Shown: positions 1 to 6,058, counted from the first letter of the stretch. The stretch is DNA of 6,058 nucleotides from Anaerolineae bacterium (GCA_015492875.1 WGEI01000003.1:1-6058); one strand, 5' to 3'. Numbers and translations: made by a program. Notes: generated by a model from the sequence alone, not told the origin.

Positions 1-192
1 AAACAAATATAACTTAATTTTCCATCAACATTAGCCGGTTTTCATTAATTGTTTCATATTTCTAAGGCAGATTGCAGCCTTCGAACCCGCCTTCGTTCAA
101 TAGTTAAAAAATGATACTTGAATTTAATAATTCCAATTCTTAGTTCTAAGGGGTGTGAGTGCGGCTTATATGTTTTTAAGACAAAACGGGAT

Positions 193-198
193 TAAAAT
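193..198 (+). promoter_or_regulatory. Possible -10 box for the PA14/SH3 gene
   Basis: TAAAAT matches the sigma-70 -10 consensus at five of six positions. It would start a transcript near 205, giving a leader of about 36 bases that contains the GGAGGG site. No TTGACA-like -35 hexamer sits at 16-18 bases upstream. In AT-rich DNA such hexamers are common by chance, so this is only a weak candidate. Confidence 0.2.
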
Positions 199-228
199 AG
201 AGATAAGTGAAATAGGGGGAGTGGCTTT

Positions 229-234
229 GGAGGG
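229..234 (+). promoter_or_regulatory. Ribosome binding site GGAGGG
   Basis: GGAGGG lies six bases before the ATG at 241 and nine before the second ATG at 244. It is a strong Shine-Dalgarno match and fixes the start of the secreted protein to one of these two adjacent methionines. It is the clearest Shine-Dalgarno site in the window; the other genes have weak or no such site. Confidence 0.75.
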
Positions 235-240
235 CTACCT

Positions 241-2034
241 ATGATGACCAAACGCATCTACTGGACGTTCATCTTATTGGCATTGCTATTGGCGCTAAGT
301 GTAAGCATCACACAAGCCCAACCCGGCGCCATCTGGCTGGGGCGTTTTTACAACACGACTGACCTCACCGGCTCGGTCATGTTCACCACAACAACAGATG
401 AAATCGCCTATAACTGGGGGTTGGGCGCGCCGATAGCTGGGATGAATAGCGATGCTTTTTCCGCACGTTGGACGACAACAACATTTTTCAATAATTCAAC
501 ATACCGGTTTTACCTATTTGCTGATGATGGCGTGCGGCTATATGTAGACAATATCTTGGTGCTAGACACATTTGCACAGCCGAAACCCGCCCAACTGCTC
601 ACGGTAGATAGGCCAATGACGGCGGGCACACATATGATTCAAATCGATTATCAAGAGCGCGGGGGCGAGGCCTATCTCTATGCTGGCTGGGATGATATGG
701 CGACAATGCCAACCGAGCCTAATCTGCCCTTGCTCTCTAATATGCCCTTGAGTAATGTTTCGTGGACAGGCCAATACTATAACAGCTCCACACCAAGTGG
801 TGCGCCCGTCGCTATCGTCACAACCGATGATATAGATTTTGATTGGGGAAGCGGTTCGCCACTGGCTAGCGTAAATGCAGATAACTTCTCCGCGAGGTGG
901 CAAGCTACAGCCACGCTGAACGGCACTTACCGCATTGACATCAGTGCGGATGATGGGGTGCGGGTGTATATCGATGGCATTAATTACATCAACGAATGGC
1001 ACACGGCACAAGCACGCACCTACTCCACGACATTTACGGTAACACCAGGCCTGCATACTATCATCGTTGAGTATTTTGAGGCGACAGGTGTCGCGTTCAT
1101 CGAGTTCGATATTACGCCCGTTTCTGGCACGGATTATGACCTGCCGGGCGGCATCTGGCGCGCTGAATACTTCGATAATCCCGATGTGAGCGATTCGCCC
1201 CTGAAGGTTGAATTAGTATATTCCCCGATGTCTGACTGGCAATTAGACCCGCCAACGCCGTTAGTCCCGTCAGATAATTTCTCTGTCCGTTGGACAAGCC
1301 ATCCCATACTAGCGGAGGGCACTTACCGCTTTGATATTCAAGCTGATGATGGGGTGCGGGTGTATGTCGATGATGTCTTGCAAATCGACCAGTGGCATAG
1401 TGCGCGGGCAGAGGTGTATAGCGCGGAGGTGGCGTTACAGCAAGGCGAACATGAAATCGTCGTCGAGTTCTTCGACAATAACATGCTGGCATTCTTGACC
1501 TATACAATGACCCGTATTGGCGATTATACGCCACAGCCACAAGATACTGGCGCGATTGGCACAATTACCGCCTTCCGACTGAATGTGCGGAGCTTGCCTG
1601 ATGCCAACACTAGCGCTGTCATCGCCAAAGTCAATGAAGGGGAGAGCTTCCCCATTGTCGGGCGCAATGCTGATAGCACTTGGTGGCAAATTCAACTGCC
1701 CGATGGTCAACTAGGCTGGGTATTTGGGCGCTATGTTGACGCGGCCAATACAGCGCGCGTTCCCATCACCAGCGAGCTGGGAGCGATGCCAAGCGTGCCG
1801 CTCACGGGCTACACACTCACCGTGACTGATGTCACCAATGTACGCAGCGGCCCCAGCACGCGCTATAGCATACTGGGCGAAATTCCACGCGGCGGCGTGG
1901 CACAAATCGCTGGACGAAATAGCCGCGGCACTTGGTTCTACGTCAGCTATAATGGGCTGGTTGGCTGGATAGCGGGCACACTGGCACAACTGCCATCAGG
2001 GGTCAATATCAGCGATTTACCAGTCGTGCCGTAA
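241..2034 (+). CDS. Secreted protein with three PA14 and two SH3 domains
   Basis: This encodes a 597-residue exported protein of unknown specific role. Residues 1-26 form a signal peptide: KR near the start, a leucine-rich core, and probable cleavage after TQA at 26. Three PA14-type beta-sandwich domains follow at about 29-152, 173-293 and 304-426. Each carries an ADDGVR-(L/V)-Y-(V/I)-D motif (aspartate pairs at 95-96, 237-238 and 369-370), then a G-x-H or G-E-H turn and a hydrophobic strand. After a PQPQ linker come two bacterial SH3 domains at about 441-501 and 523-588, each with an N-V-R-S motif, a GRN turn and a GWV or GWI strand. PA14 domains often bind glycans, in some families through calcium held by paired aspartates, and SH3b domains often bind cell-wall material. 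No LPXTG motif or C-terminal membrane helix is seen, so release or non-covalent retention is expected. No enzymatic domain is visible. An adhesin or matrix-binding role is inferred. Confidence 0.9.
   Translation: MMTKRIYWTFILLALLLALSVSITQAQPGAIWLGRFYNTTDLTGSVMFTTTTDEIAYNWGLGAPIAGMNSDAFSARWTTTTFFNNSTYRFYLFADDGVRLYVDNILVLDTFAQPKPAQLLTVDRPMTAGTHMIQIDYQERGGEAYLYAGWDDMATMPTEPNLPLLSNMPLSNVSWTGQYYNSSTPSGAPVAIVTTDDIDFDWGSGSPLASVNADNFSARWQATATLNGTYRIDISADDGVRVYIDGINYINEWHTAQARTYSTTFTVTPGLHTIIVEYFEATGVAFIEFDITPVSGTDYDLPGGIWRAEYFDNPDVSDSPLKVELVYSPMSDWQLDPPTPLVPSDNFSVRWTSHPILAEGTYRFDIQADDGVRVYVDDVLQIDQWHSARAEVYSAEVALQQGEHEIVVEFFDNNMLAFLTYTMTRIGDYTPQPQDTGAIGTITAFRLNVRSLPDANTSAVIAKVNEGESFPIVGRNADSTWWQIQLPDGQLGWVFGRYVDAANTARVPITSELGAMPSVPLTGYTLTVTDVTNVRSGPSTRYSILGEIPRGGVAQIAGRNSRGTWFYVSYNGLVGWIAGTLAQLPSGVNISDLPVVP
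922..977 (+). repeat. Internal DNA repeat in PA14 domain 2 (copy A)
   Basis: This segment matches 1318-1373 at 47 of 56 bases by hand alignment. The match includes an identical 12-base block (922-933) and an identical 21-base block (949-969) encoding the DDGVRVY motif. The offset is 396 bases, exactly 132 codons, so the reading frame is kept. It shows that PA14 domains 2 and 3 are closer to each other than to domain 1. Confidence 0.8.
1318..1373 (+). repeat. Internal DNA repeat in PA14 domain 3 (copy B)
   Basis: This is the second copy of the segment at 922-977, with identical blocks at 1318-1329 and 1345-1365. The equivalent part of domain 1 (near 523) keeps the amino-acid motif but is more diverged in DNA, which suggests duplication of domain 2 or 3 after domain 1 had split off. 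Confidence 0.8.
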
Positions 2035-2042
2035 AACAAAAC

Positions 2043-2071
2043 AGGGGCTAGGAGCAATCTCAGCCCTTTTT
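2043..2071. terminator. Bidirectional intrinsic terminator between convergent genes
   Basis: The hairpin pairs GGGCT (2045-2049) with AGCCC (2062-2066). A two-base AG bulge and an inner GAG/CTC stem (2052-2054 with 2059-2061) enclose a CAAT loop. On the plus strand five T bases follow (2067-2071). On the minus strand the stem is followed by a CTGTTTTGTTTT tract, the complement of the A-rich bases up to 2044. It lies eight bases past the stop of the PA14/SH3 gene and ten past the stop of the sugar transferase gene, so it can end both converging transcripts. Confidence 0.75.
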
Positions 2072-2081
2072 GCTTGCCGTT

Positions 2082-3560
2082 TTAATATGCGCCGCTGCGC
2101 TGAAGAACACGAGGTAGCGTCATCAGCAAAATCTGAATATCGAGGCGGAGCGACCAGTTTTCAATGTAATAAATATCCAGCAGGCACATTTCTTCGAAGG
2201 GTATATCGCTCCGCCCGCTCACCTGCCAAAGGCCGGTGATGCCCGGAATGATGTTGAGGCGCTTCATATGCCAAGGCTCATAAAGCTCAACTTCGTCGGG
2301 CGTGGGCGGGCGCGGCCCGACAAGGCTCATTTGGCCTTTGATGACGTTGATGAGATTGGGCAACTCATCTAAGCTGGTACGACGAATAAAACGGCCAACG
2401 CGCGTAATACGGGGGTCATCTTTGATTTTAGGGTGGCGCGGGTCTTCACCGGAGGCCTCTACTAGCTCTCGATGGATTTTATCTGCGCCGGGAATCATGC
2501 TGCGGAACTTATACATTTTGAAGCGGCGGCCATTTTCTCCAACGCGAAGCTGTGAATAGATAATGGGGCCGGGTCCTTCTAGCCGAATGGCCATAGCAAC
2601 GAGAAAGAATAGAGGCAACAAAATAGGTGAGGCGAGAACAATCAAGCCAATATCTAAAGCGCGCTTCATCAGGCGGTTGACGCCGCGAAACGTCTTGCTC
2701 TCGCTCAATCCTAACAACGGAATGCCATCCAAATTTTCAACTTGCAGCTGGCGCAAATTCAACTGGAACAGGTCTGGCACAATCCAAACCGCAATACCCA
2801 CCGCACGCGCTTTATCAATCAATCCCATGATGAGGTTATGGTGCGTCCATTTCAGCGTTATCACCACCAAATCCGCGCGGCTTTCATAAAGCGCCTGTTC
2901 AAAATTATCGAGGCCGCCATAGGCTTTCACACGCCCTAAATCTACTGCGGCACGCTCCGGGTCATCATCTAAATAGCCCACAGGTAAATAGCCCAGCTCT
3001 TTACGCGCCAACATCACCCGCAGCACAGCTTGCCCGATTTCCCCGCTGCCAATAATCAAGACGCGCTCGATGCCAATGCCGCGCGACCGCAACCGCGCAA
3101 TCACTATACGCCGTACCACACGGGCAGAGGAAAGCAAGACAAGCGCAATCACCGCGACGTAGATGAGCATTAAACGGCTAAAGACGAGCGGCTGAAAGAG
3201 AAAGAAAACGCCCAATAGCACCACAGTGGCGTTTGTGATGCCATTGAGGATGATGAAGACTTCTGCCATAAAGGGGCGGCCACGCACAGGCTTGTAAAGC
3301 CCAGCCCCGCGATAGTTGAGATAGAGCAACAGCATGTAAAGCGCGGCATAGGGCAAATAGGGCGCAAAGCCAGCGCGGTTGGGGTCAAAAACTGGCCGCA
3401 AAATCTGCAGTTCGTAGCGCGCGATATAGGCCAACACAAAAGCCACTAAAGCCAGTATCATATCAGCCAGCGGCAAGACCCAGCGCGGTTCGTGAATAGC
3501 AACCGCCGCGCTCTTCAAGTTTTGAGTTGTCTTTGTCTCAGAGCTGCTGTTCATCATCAC
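2082..3560 (-). CDS. Polyprenyl-phosphate sugar-1-phosphate transferase (WcaJ-like)
   Basis: This 492-residue membrane enzyme is expected to start exopolysaccharide repeat units by moving a sugar-1-phosphate from a nucleotide sugar to undecaprenyl phosphate. Hydrophobic helices lie at about 28-48, 67-83, 99-125 and 128-146. A Rossmann-like region follows, with GSGEIG at 171-176, then a further hydrophobic segment at about 302-325. The C-terminal bacterial sugar transferase domain (about 297-492) has the family hallmarks: KFRSM at 351-355, SLDELPNL with the catalytic Asp-Glu pair at 398-399, SLVGPRP at 412-418, PGITGLWQVSGR at 439-450, and a GAY end. The sugar is likely glucose or galactose but cannot be read from sequence. 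The predicted start is GTG at 3560; ATG codons at 3557 and 3554 are equally possible. No clear Shine-Dalgarno site is seen. The start lies inside the end of the upstream glycosyltransferase gene, which suggests translational coupling. Confidence 0.93.
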   Translation of the reverse strand: MMMNSSSETKTTQNLKSAAVAIHEPRWVLPLADMILALVAFVLAYIARYELQILRPVFDPNRAGFAPYLPYAALYMLLLYLNYRGAGLYKPVRGRPFMAEVFIILNGITNATVVLLGVFFLFQPLVFSRLMLIYVAVIALVLLSSARVVRRIVIARLRSRGIGIERVLIIGSGEIGQAVLRVMLARKELGYLPVGYLDDDPERAAVDLGRVKAYGGLDNFEQALYESRADLVVITLKWTHHNLIMGLIDKARAVGIAVWIVPDLFQLNLRQLQVENLDGIPLLGLSESKTFRGVNRLMKRALDIGLIVLASPILLPLFFLVAMAIRLEGPGPIIYSQLRVGENGRRFKMYKFRSMIPGADKIHRELVEASGEDPRHPKIKDDPRITRVGRFIRRTSLDELPNLINVIKGQMSLVGPRPPTPDEVELYEPWHMKRLNIIPGITGLWQVSGRSDIPFEEMCLLDIYYIENWSLRLDIQILLMTLPRVLQRSGAY

Positions 3561-4689
3561 TCATCGCACGACGGTAGCTTTTCACGGTCAATTCGGCGGT
3601 ATATTGCCAATGAAATAAGCGAGCGCGTTGTAACCCACGTTCGCGGGCGGTTTTCCGCCATATTTCGTCATGATAAGCCTGATGCAGCGCTTGTGTCCAC
3701 GCTTCGGCGTCATCTGGCGGCAAGCAAAGGCCGGCATTAGCGGCGACTTCAGGCAAAGATGATACGTCCGTCGTGATAACTGGCGTACCGCAGGCCATCG
3801 CCTCTAAAACGGGCAGGCCAAAACCCTCAAAAACTGACGGGTAGACGAATACTTCGGCGCTATTGTACCAAAAGGCCATCTCATCGGCAGGGAGAAATCC
3901 CGGTGTATGTACCATATCGCCCAGTTGAAGCCGCTCTATGGTGGCGAAAATCTCATCATATTGCCAGCCCTTTCCGCCCGCCAAAATCAAGGGCAAGCGC
4001 TCCGTAGGGGGCAAGGCGGCGTAGGCATTCAGCAGCATGACCAAGTTTTTTCGTGGCTCTAGCGTGCCCAAAAACAACCAAAAGCGCGCGGGCAGCCCTT
4101 TATGACGGCGAAACTCCGCCACATCAGCCGCAGGCAGCGGGCGGAATATCGCATCATCGTAGCCTAGTGGCGTCACGTCAATTTTAGACGGGGGCAAATC
4201 CAATAATTCCACCAAATCATGTTTCGTGCTCTCGGAAATGGCGATAATACGGCGGGCATGGTGGCAACTGCGCGCGGTGAACATGCGCAAGTAGAGACGG
4301 CGCGCCGCCGATAACCGCTCTGGATAGCGCATAAAAGTTAAATCATAAACCGTCACGACCGAAGGCAAATTGGGCGGCATGATTAAGGGCGAAACGAAAG
4401 CCATCGCATGGTAAAGATCAAAGGCGCTCAGTTCTGCGGGTTGTATGGTCTGTTCCCATAAAATGCGTAATAGCGGCTTCTCTGTATTCAGTGGCGCGTA
4501 AATGGGCGTGATGCCATCATAGCGCGTACCTAATGCCCGATGCGTGCGCCCTAGCATGGCGGAAAAGCGCCAATTACTCGGTGCGGCCTGTGGCAGGTGG
4601 CGCAACAGGCGGTCAATATAGGTATGAATGCCAGCGGAGCGATAGCCGGCTTGACTTGATAAGAGTTGCGCGTTTAATCCAATGTGCAT
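3538..4689 (-). CDS. GT4-family glycosyltransferase
   Basis: This encodes a 383-residue cytoplasmic or membrane-associated glycosyltransferase with the GT-B fold. It is expected to add a sugar from a nucleotide donor to the lipid-linked glycan started by the next gene's product. The start is set at ATG 4689 because the protein then opens with MHIGLNAQLL, the usual first strand and loop of this family. The frame continues upstream to 4725, but the extra 12 residues do not look conserved. Numbered from this start, the donor-binding motif GTLEPRKN begins near 208 with R213 and K214, followed by the E-x7-E signature EGFGLPVLE at 288-296 and ACGTPVI just after it. An acceptor-side loop is near 10-25. 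The last codons (SDDEQQL) overlap the sugar transferase gene by up to 23 bases, placing both in one operon. Donor and acceptor sugars cannot be assigned. Confidence 0.92.
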   Translation of the reverse strand: MHIGLNAQLLSSQAGYRSAGIHTYIDRLLRHLPQAAPSNWRFSAMLGRTHRALGTRYDGITPIYAPLNTEKPLLRILWEQTIQPAELSAFDLYHAMAFVSPLIMPPNLPSVVTVYDLTFMRYPERLSAARRLYLRMFTARSCHHARRIIAISESTKHDLVELLDLPPSKIDVTPLGYDDAIFRPLPAADVAEFRRHKGLPARFWLFLGTLEPRKNLVMLLNAYAALPPTERLPLILAGGKGWQYDEIFATIERLQLGDMVHTPGFLPADEMAFWYNSAEVFVYPSVFEGFGLPVLEAMACGTPVITTDVSSLPEVAANAGLCLPPDDAEAWTQALHQAYHDEIWRKTARERGLQRARLFHWQYTAELTVKSYRRAMSDDEQQL

Positions 4690-4696
4690 GGAGGCG

Positions 4697-4702
4697 ATTA
4701 TA
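4697..4702 (-). promoter_or_regulatory. -10 box of the glycan operon, possibly leaderless
   Basis: On the minus strand this reads TATAAT, a perfect -10 match. Only seven bases separate it from the ATG at 4689, so transcription would begin at or next to the start codon. No Shine-Dalgarno sequence precedes that ATG (the spacer is CGCCTCC), which fits a leaderless mRNA. The -35 position (4720-4725, GTGCGT with a 17-base spacer) is poor. Confidence 0.5.
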
Positions 4703-4713
4703 GCGTTTATATG

Positions 4714-4742
4714 ACGGTAACGCACCGGTGTGTCCTCACCGT
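4714..4742. promoter_or_regulatory. Nested inverted repeat, candidate operator
   Basis: The perfect palindrome CACCGGTG (4723-4730) extends to a 14-base dyad at 4720-4733 with a single mismatched pair. Around it sit the arms ACGGT (4714-4718) and ACCGT (4738-4742). CACCG also recurs as a direct repeat at 4723-4727 and 4737-4741. The site covers the -35 positions of both divergent promoters, where a regulator could control both. No regulator gene is in the window. Confidence 0.35.
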
Positions 4743-4755
4743 TCCCCCCACGATA

Positions 4756-4764
4756 TGCTATAGT
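4756..4764 (+). promoter_or_regulatory. Extended -10 box of the WD40 gene
   Basis: TGC followed by TATAGT (4759-4764) makes an extended -10 element with five of six consensus bases. It could offset the lack of a TTGACA-like -35 sequence. Transcription would begin near 4771, only about five bases before the ATG at 4776, leaving that ATG almost leaderless. The ATG at 4797 would instead have AAGGGA (4785-4790) within the transcript. Confidence 0.4.
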
Positions 4765-4775
4765 AAAGGCATATT

Positions 4776-5711
4776 ATGGCTGGTAAGGGACTTATCATGT
4801 TTGCAGTGATCGCAAGAGATAATTTGAAAAAACTGAAGCCCATCGCCCAAACAAGACACGGGTGGATTAAACGGGTGAAGTGGTCGCCAGATGGACGTAT
4901 TTTATGTGTGGCGGGCGGTGATGGTATTGCGCTTTACGTTCAAGGTTTAGGCGCACAACCAGACCATGTCATCAAAGCCCATGATGCTCCAGTGAAAGAT
5001 GTGGCATTCAGCCCTGATGGGCGCTTGATGGCCTCCGTTAGCTCTGATTTGACCATCCGCATTTGGGATACGAGCACATGGAAATGCCAACTCGTTTTAG
5101 AGGGGCACACTGATGCAATTGAATGCGTGGCGTTTGCCCCTAGAGGACGCTATATTGCCACCGGCGGCAGTGACCAGATGGTTTACGTTTGGGATATTGA
5201 TAGCCAACAAGGTGTGCTCAAATTGGCGGGGCATAGCGATGTTGTGGAAAGCGTCGCGTTTGGGCTGCGGGGGCGGGTGATTATCGCTGGCAGCCGTGAC
5301 AAAACGGTGCGCATGTGGGATATGGGAGAGACTACCGGCGGGGCTATTTTGGGTGCGCATGAGGATTGGGTGCGGGCTATCGCCATTAGTCCAGGAGAAA
5401 CCCGCTTCGCCAGCGCCAGCAAAGACGGCACAATACGCATCTGGGATATTTTTGATGGCAAGCCTGTAATGGTCTTTGAAAAGCACGAAAACGGCGCGGA
5501 CTGCCTCAGCTATACCCCTGATGGCGCGGTTTTGGCCAGTGGCGGGCGGGACAGCTTGGTGAAGCTGTGGGATATTCATGAGGGGGCATTGCTCGCCATA
5601 CTCGAAGGCCATGAACGCCCCGTCCTATCCGTAGACATCAACCCCACCGGCACGATGCTCGTTTCTGGCAGCGGGGATAATACCGTGAAGCTATGGGCGA
5701 TTAGCGATTAA
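4776..5711 (+). CDS. Seven-bladed WD40 repeat protein
   Basis: This 311-residue protein consists almost wholly of WD40 repeats, with no signal peptide or membrane helix, so a cytoplasmic scaffold or protein-binding role is expected. Seven repeats are visible. Their opening histidines lie at 28, 69, 111, 153, 195, 237 and 279, so the last six are spaced exactly 42 residues apart. Repeats 2-6 end in IRIWD, VYVWD, VRMWD, IRIWD and VKLWD; repeat 1 ends in ALYV and repeat 7 in VKLWA. Seven repeats make a closed propeller, and residues 8-24 could supply the strand that closes the ring. The start is uncertain: ATG 4776 has AAGG six bases upstream, whereas ATG 4797 (M8, giving 304 residues) has the better AAGGGA site and fits the proposed promoter. 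The gene overlaps the TIR gene tail to tail by 11 bases. Its binding partner is unknown; the TIR protein is one inferred candidate. Confidence 0.92.
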   Translation: MAGKGLIMFAVIARDNLKKLKPIAQTRHGWIKRVKWSPDGRILCVAGGDGIALYVQGLGAQPDHVIKAHDAPVKDVAFSPDGRLMASVSSDLTIRIWDTSTWKCQLVLEGHTDAIECVAFAPRGRYIATGGSDQMVYVWDIDSQQGVLKLAGHSDVVESVAFGLRGRVIIAGSRDKTVRMWDMGETTGGAILGAHEDWVRAIAISPGETRFASASKDGTIRIWDIFDGKPVMVFEKHENGADCLSYTPDGAVLASGGRDSLVKLWDIHEGALLAILEGHERPVLSVDINPTGTMLVSGSGDNTVKLWAISD

Positions 5712-6058
5712 GCTCTTGCATCATCTGGCGAAAGGCGGTCTTATAATCACCATTAGAAAAATCGAAGCGCGGGCTACGCCGTATCGCATCTGGCGGGTCT
5801 GCTGGAGATGCTTGCGCAATGATGATAGGTTTGCGCTTATCCCGAAAATAGCGCCACGCGGTTTCTAGCAATTCATCCTCGTGGGTGGCAGGTGATAATA
5901 GCACCAACATACGGGCGCACTGTTTCAGCGCTGGGTGCACGCCCCCCGCCCATTTCACGCCATCTGGCTCATGTTCATGCAGCCACACCGCCACGCCCAC
6001 TTTTTGTAAATCATCGGCCAATTTTTCCGCTAATGCGGCATCAGCAACAGCATAAGCA
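5701..6058 (-). CDS. TIR-domain protein, C-terminal part (runs off window)
   Basis: This is a partial gene. The frame stays open to the right edge, and 118 codons are visible before the TAA at 5703-5701. The only in-frame start-like codon in the proximal part is TTG at 6021, which falls mid-domain. The visible residues fit a bacterial TIR domain from just after its first strand: helix ALAEKLADDLQKVG (8-21), strand VAVWLHE (22-28), the following loop, helix, the strand MLVLLSP (50-56), helix ELLETAWRYFRDKRKP (62-77), strand IIIAQ, and an RFDFSNGDY segment (97-105). TIR domains either cleave NAD+ or act as assembly modules in signalling and antiphage systems. When the helix is aligned on its WRYF residues, the expected catalytic glutamate falls on A67, with E65 two residues earlier, so catalytic activity is doubtful. 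The missing N-terminus holds the first TIR strand and perhaps other domains. Confidence 0.75.
   Translation of the reverse strand, partial: AYAVADAALAEKLADDLQKVGVAVWLHEHEPDGVKWAGGVHPALKQCARMLVLLSPATHEDELLETAWRYFRDKRKPIIIAQASPADPPDAIRRSPRFDFSNGDYKTAFRQMMQELNR

Larger units (their letters stand above)
1..240. other. AT-rich non-coding leader region
   Basis: No gene is supported here. Hand counting gives about 84 G or C in 240 bases (35%), clearly lower than the coding sequence that follows, and stop codons are frequent. The stretch holds a short hairpin-capable sequence, AAGGC at 64-68 with GCCTT at 77-81. It lacks a T-run, so it is not a convincing terminator. Possible -10 boxes for the downstream gene are TTATAT at 166-171 and TAAAAT at 193-198, but neither has a good -35 partner. 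It is most likely the promoter and 5' leader of the secreted PA14 protein gene. Confidence 0.6.

Noticed and set aside
64..81. AAGGC/GCCTT hairpin as a terminator of an upstream gene
   Set aside because: The stem is only five pairs with an eight-base loop and has no T-run on either strand.
75..98. A TTCGAACCCGCC stretch resembling part of a tRNA T-arm
   Set aside because: No acceptor, D-arm or anticodon arm can be built around it on either strand.
562..1564. Long open frames on the minus strand inside the PA14/SH3 gene (562-1056 and 1112-1564)
   Set aside because: They are rich in Cys, Arg and His without recognisable domains, and they lie opposite a gene with clear domains and a signal peptide. 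They are antisense shadows.
1990..2034. A cell-wall sorting signal at the end of the PA14/SH3 protein
   Set aside because: The C-terminus has no LPXTG-like motif, hydrophobic helix or basic tail.
2302..2939. Plus-strand open frames inside the sugar transferase gene
   Set aside because: They have low-complexity, Arg- and Ser-rich translations and no supported start, opposite a gene with full family motifs.
5097..5612. A 171-codon open frame on the minus strand inside the WD40 gene
   Set aside because: It mirrors the regular WD40 repeats, has no recognisable domain, and lies opposite a well-supported gene.
1..6058. CRISPR array, insertion sequence or transposase gene
   Set aside because: No regularly spaced short repeats, no terminal inverted repeats with target duplications, and no transposase-like reading frame were seen.

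Overview
This window most likely comes from a bacterium of the Chloroflexota (Anaerolineae-like). That assignment is an inference from gene style: a secreted protein built from PA14 repeats followed by bacterial SH3 domains, a seven-bladed WD40 protein, and a TIR-domain gene beside it. No marker gene is present, so the assignment is tentative. Coding density is high. The genes have moderate base composition, while the first 240 bases are AT-rich (about 35% G+C by hand count).

Layout from left to right. (1) Positions 1-240 are a non-coding, AT-rich leader ending in a good ribosome binding site. (2) Positions 241-2034 (+) encode a secreted protein with a signal peptide, three PA14 domains and two SH3 domains. 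(3) Positions 2043-2071 hold a hairpin with T-rich flanks on both sides, which looks like a bidirectional terminator between convergent genes. (4) Positions 4689 to 2082 (-) form a two-gene exopolysaccharide operon: a GT4-type glycosyltransferase, then an overlapping membrane polyprenyl-phosphate sugar-1-phosphate transferase (WcaJ-like). (5) Positions 4690-4775 are a compact divergent promoter region with a -10 box for each direction and a nested dyad between them. (6) Positions 4776-5711 (+) encode a cytoplasmic seven-bladed WD40 propeller with an almost exact 42-residue period. (7) Positions 5701-6058 (-) are the C-terminal part of a TIR-domain protein that runs off the right edge. It overlaps the WD40 gene tail to tail by 11 bases.

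How the genes may work together. The two minus-strand genes fit one surface-glycan pathway: priming of a lipid-linked sugar, then addition of a further sugar. The PA14/SH3 protein could bind such extracellular glycans, but only proximity supports this. The WD40 and TIR genes resemble parts seen fused or adjacent in signalling and conflict proteins of filamentous bacteria. Here they are separate and oppositely oriented. The visible TIR segment seems to have alanine where the catalytic glutamate is expected, so a scaffold role is possible. I found no CRISPR array, insertion sequence, RNA gene or recognised complete defence system.
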